Assembly: GCA_964572065.1 (NCBI GenBank)
Contig: CAZNER010000047.1
Span: 1 to 15,137, forward strand
Source: CAZNER01 sp964572065
Lineage (GTDB): Bacteria > Patescibacteriota > Dojkabacteria > JAHIVN01
Length of the DNA stretch: 15,137 bases
Reading direction: 5' to 3'
Part shown: positions 13,528-15,137 of the stretch, in pieces
Position numbering within the stretch: position 1 is the first letter of the stretch
Layout: the number at the start of each line of letters is the position of its first letter
Program-made: the position numbers and the translations under genes
Notes under the pieces: model-generated
Seen by the model: only the letters and a program-made list of their open reading frames with translations
The model's database searches: none
Told to the model about the DNA's origin: nothing

Positions 13528-14406
13528 TTATAATCTGCCGTCTTTTGTCCAGTAACCTTCTATATGTTGGATAGCTTGAACAAAGTCATCTAGCCTATTA
13601 TCAACAATCCAGCTTAATCTTGTTATATTTATGTCTACTCCGCCTCCCATAATTTCTGCTACTCTCGAAGAGTATCCTTCAGGATTATTTGGTGCGTATT
13701 TTGAAAAAAATTCTAATAGAGTACAATCACCACAATTATAAACACTATAAGCAGGATGTAAACCTGCATCAATTGCTCGAATATATGCTTTAACTGAATT
13801 ATAACCTATCTCATATGTAGCAAAAACCATAAACCCTCCTTTTTCTCCACAAGGAGCAGTCCCTCCCATCTGTACTATATAATCAGAACGATAACCGCTA
13901 TACCTTATATTGCTTGGATTATTATTTTGGCAAGCCCATCCTAAATATCCATTCACTTCACCTTCTTCATATCGACAATATTGCTCACCTATTTCACATT
14001 TCACGCAACCTAGTGTAGATATAGGACATGCAGGTGGATCTTGAGGTGTTTCTATCTCCTCACCTGAATCTTCAATTCCGACATTAACATTCTCATTTTC
14101 TACTACCTCTCCTGTACTACTCGAGGAATTATCTTCTGTTTCCTCTTTAAGAGAATTAAACTTTTCATATAAATACTGAATAATATCAGAGAATCCATCT
14201 TGTAAAACACCTTGGACTTCAACTTCCTTATAAATTAAGCCTTCTTCAATTCCAACAACCTCACCTTCATAATTTGATGAATTTATATTCTCATTACCAA
14301 TCTCCTTCACTATCTTTCTTCTCCCTAATAAATATAAACCTGATATTACAAAAGTAATTAGAATCAACACTAAAATATATTTAATGATCTTTCTTTTTCT
14401 AATCAT
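13528..14406 (-). CDS. Membrane-anchored, cysteine-rich muralytic-type protein (phage P5-like domain)
   Basis: 292 residues. A basic start and one membrane helix (~9-28) precede a ~95-residue acidic Ser/Asn/Glu linker and a C-terminal domain (~125-285). The domain carries the signature of phage structural/lytic proteins related to P5: NNPSNIRY (162-169), then FMVFATYEIGYNSVKAYIRA (192-211), and LEFFSKYAPNNPEGY (231-245). Family members degrade or bind peptidoglycan; here the protein would be tethered to the cell's own envelope. Eight cysteines (C127, C134, C137, C144, C159, C186, C225, C228) lie in or just before the domain, an unusual number that points to disulfides. The ATG at 14406 is preceded at once by GGGAG, too close to act as a normal Shine-Dalgarno. 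An enzymatic role is likely but not proven by visible catalytic residues. Confidence 0.75.
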   Translation of the reverse strand: MIRKRKIIKYILVLILITFVISGLYLLGRRKIVKEIGNENINSSNYEGEVVGIEEGLIYKEVEVQGVLQDGFSDIIQYLYEKFNSLKEETEDNSSSSTGEVVENENVNVGIEDSGEEIETPQDPPACPISTLGCVKCEIGEQYCRYEEGEVNGYLGWACQNNNPSNIRYSGYRSDYIVQMGGTAPCGEKGGFMVFATYEIGYNSVKAYIRAIDAGLHPAYSVYNCGDCTLLEFFSKYAPNNPEGYSSRVAEIMGGGVDINITRLSWIVDNRLDDFVQAIQHIEGYWTKDGRL

Positions 14407-14472
14407 CTCCCTAAATCAATATTTAATATGATATATATTCTAAACACTTCTTATTTCTTTATCAAATTACTT

Positions 14473-14502
14473 TTTACTTTTCTATAAAATAAATGCTAAT
14501 AT
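14473..14502 (+). promoter_or_regulatory. Promoter of the ABC-2 permease gene, near-leaderless
   Basis: TTTACT (14473-14478, 4/6 match) lies 18 bp before TAATAT (14497-14502, 4/6 match), which has an extended TG at 14494-14495. The start would fall near 14509, only about 3 nt before ATG 14512. Confidence 0.4.
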
Positions 14503-14511
14503 TTAAAAACT

Positions 14512-15137
14512 ATGAATAAATCAAAAGCTATCTTCAAATTGAGCTTAATAGAACTATTAACTGAAAAAGAAGTTATTTTTATCTGGTCATTATCAAGTGC
14601 AATGGGATTGATTACAATAATGGCCACTTGGCTTGCAAGTGATAAAGAAATAATAGGAGGATATACTAAATCTCAATTAGTTTCCTATTATTTTTTTATG
14701 TATATAATTTCCCAAATAATAGGCTGGTATATATGTTGGGGAATTAGAGAAAGCATAATGAATGGAAGCATTTCAAACTTTCTTATAAAACCGCTAAATT
14801 ATATAAAATACCTTTTTATTCATGAACTTTCTTATAAAATAATCAACATGGCAACGCAGATAATTGTAGGAACAATCTTAATCATTATCATTAGAAGCTA
14901 TTTAGAATTTATAATCACACCAAAAATAATTATTGAAATTATTCCAGTGTTAATCATTGGTATAGGTATAAACTTCCTATCGCATTTTATACTCGGGTGT
15001 ACCACTTTCTTCTTTCTTGAATCCCACTTCATTATCTTTTTTTACGAAATATTAAGTTTAACTCTAAATGGATTATTCATTCCTCTTTCATTTTTTCCAA
15101 ATAATGTTTTATCTGTAATTAAATATAGTCCCTTTAG
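14512..15137 (+). CDS. ABC-2 family transporter permease (3' end outside window)
   Basis: 208 codons are visible and the frame is open to the window end. The N-terminus is cytoplasmic, and hydrophobic segments lie at about 22-42, 56-76, 118-128 and 138-165, with more toward the cut end. Residues 84-97 (NGSISNFLIKPLNY) match the 'G.i...LlkPl' cytoplasmic loop of ABC-2 permeases of the type found with daunorubicin-like export ATPases. A later PLSFFPNN...YSPF stretch matches their conserved 'pl.ffP......y.PF' motif. It should form the membrane part of an ABC exporter; the ATPase and a second permease would be expected nearby outside the window. The start is supported by the promoter just upstream and the absence of an earlier in-frame ATG nearby. 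Confidence 0.8.
   Translation, partial: MNKSKAIFKLSLIELLTEKEVIFIWSLSSAMGLITIMATWLASDKEIIGGYTKSQLVSYYFFMYIISQIIGWYICWGIRESIMNGSISNFLIKPLNYIKYLFIHELSYKIINMATQIIVGTILIIIIRSYLEFIITPKIIIEIIPVLIIGIGINFLSHFILGCTTFFFLESHFIIFFYEILSLTLNGLFIPLSFFPNNVLSVIKYSPF

Noticed and set aside
1..15137. TGA recoded as Gly or Trp
   Set aside because: All gene products are full-length under the standard bacterial code, with no conserved domain interrupted by TGA; only the absence of TGA stops is noted.

Overview
The window is a very AT-rich (roughly 70% A+T by eye), densely coded bacterial segment. It holds 16 protein genes (two cut by the window edges), two tRNA genes and several structured intergenic elements. The gene set suggests a member of the Candidate Phyla Radiation / Patescibacteria: small proteins, an LCP-family envelope protein, a GT87-type membrane glycosyltransferase, membrane-anchored cysteine-rich cell-wall hydrolases, an ABC-2 permease, hardly any Shine-Dalgarno sequences and AT-rich near-leaderless starts. 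Assignment to a particular lineage (for example Dojkabacteria- or Microgenomates-like) is inference only. All 15 visible stop codons are TAA or TAG, but no gene is interrupted by TGA, so the code reads as standard.

Layout. 1-2239 (+): a 5'-truncated membrane-anchored TPR protein overlaps a membrane-anchored glucosaminidase-like enzyme. 2229-2438 (-): a lone Phd/YefM-like antitoxin. 2935-4467 (+): a GT87-like polytopic glycosyltransferase, then a separately promoted ferritin-like protein of the encapsulin-cargo type. 4580-4667: tRNA-Ser(GGA). 4877-7883 (-): an orphan PAS/histidine kinase, and an RNase HI-LCP pair read from one good promoter. 8341-8410: tRNA-Gln(CTG), followed by a hairpin-rich segment and two short genes of unknown function (8719-9707, +). 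9693-12604 (-): a Nudix hydrolase, glycoside hydrolase and 5'-nucleotidase-family gene cluster with no export signals. 12960-13517 (+): a membrane-anchored unknown. 13528-14406 (-): a membrane-anchored, cysteine-rich muralytic-type protein. 14512-end (+): an ABC-2 permease cut by the window edge.

Themes. Most recognisable genes concern the cell envelope (two anchored peptidoglycan-hydrolase-like proteins, LCP, GT87, ABC-2 permease, TPR anchor) or nucleotide housekeeping (RNase HI, Nudix, 5'-nucleotidase family).

The least explained DNA is the tRNA-Gln neighbourhood. There a 17-nt copy of the tRNA 3' end recurs 174 nt downstream and brackets a run of inverted repeats, and an identical 19-mer abuts both tRNA genes. 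Two divergent intergenic regions (8013-8157 and 12674-12795) share one stem-loop architecture ending in a GTACTTTT/AAAAGTAC hairpin, and a third divergent region (about 2641-2780) carries a degraded relative of the end hairpin.
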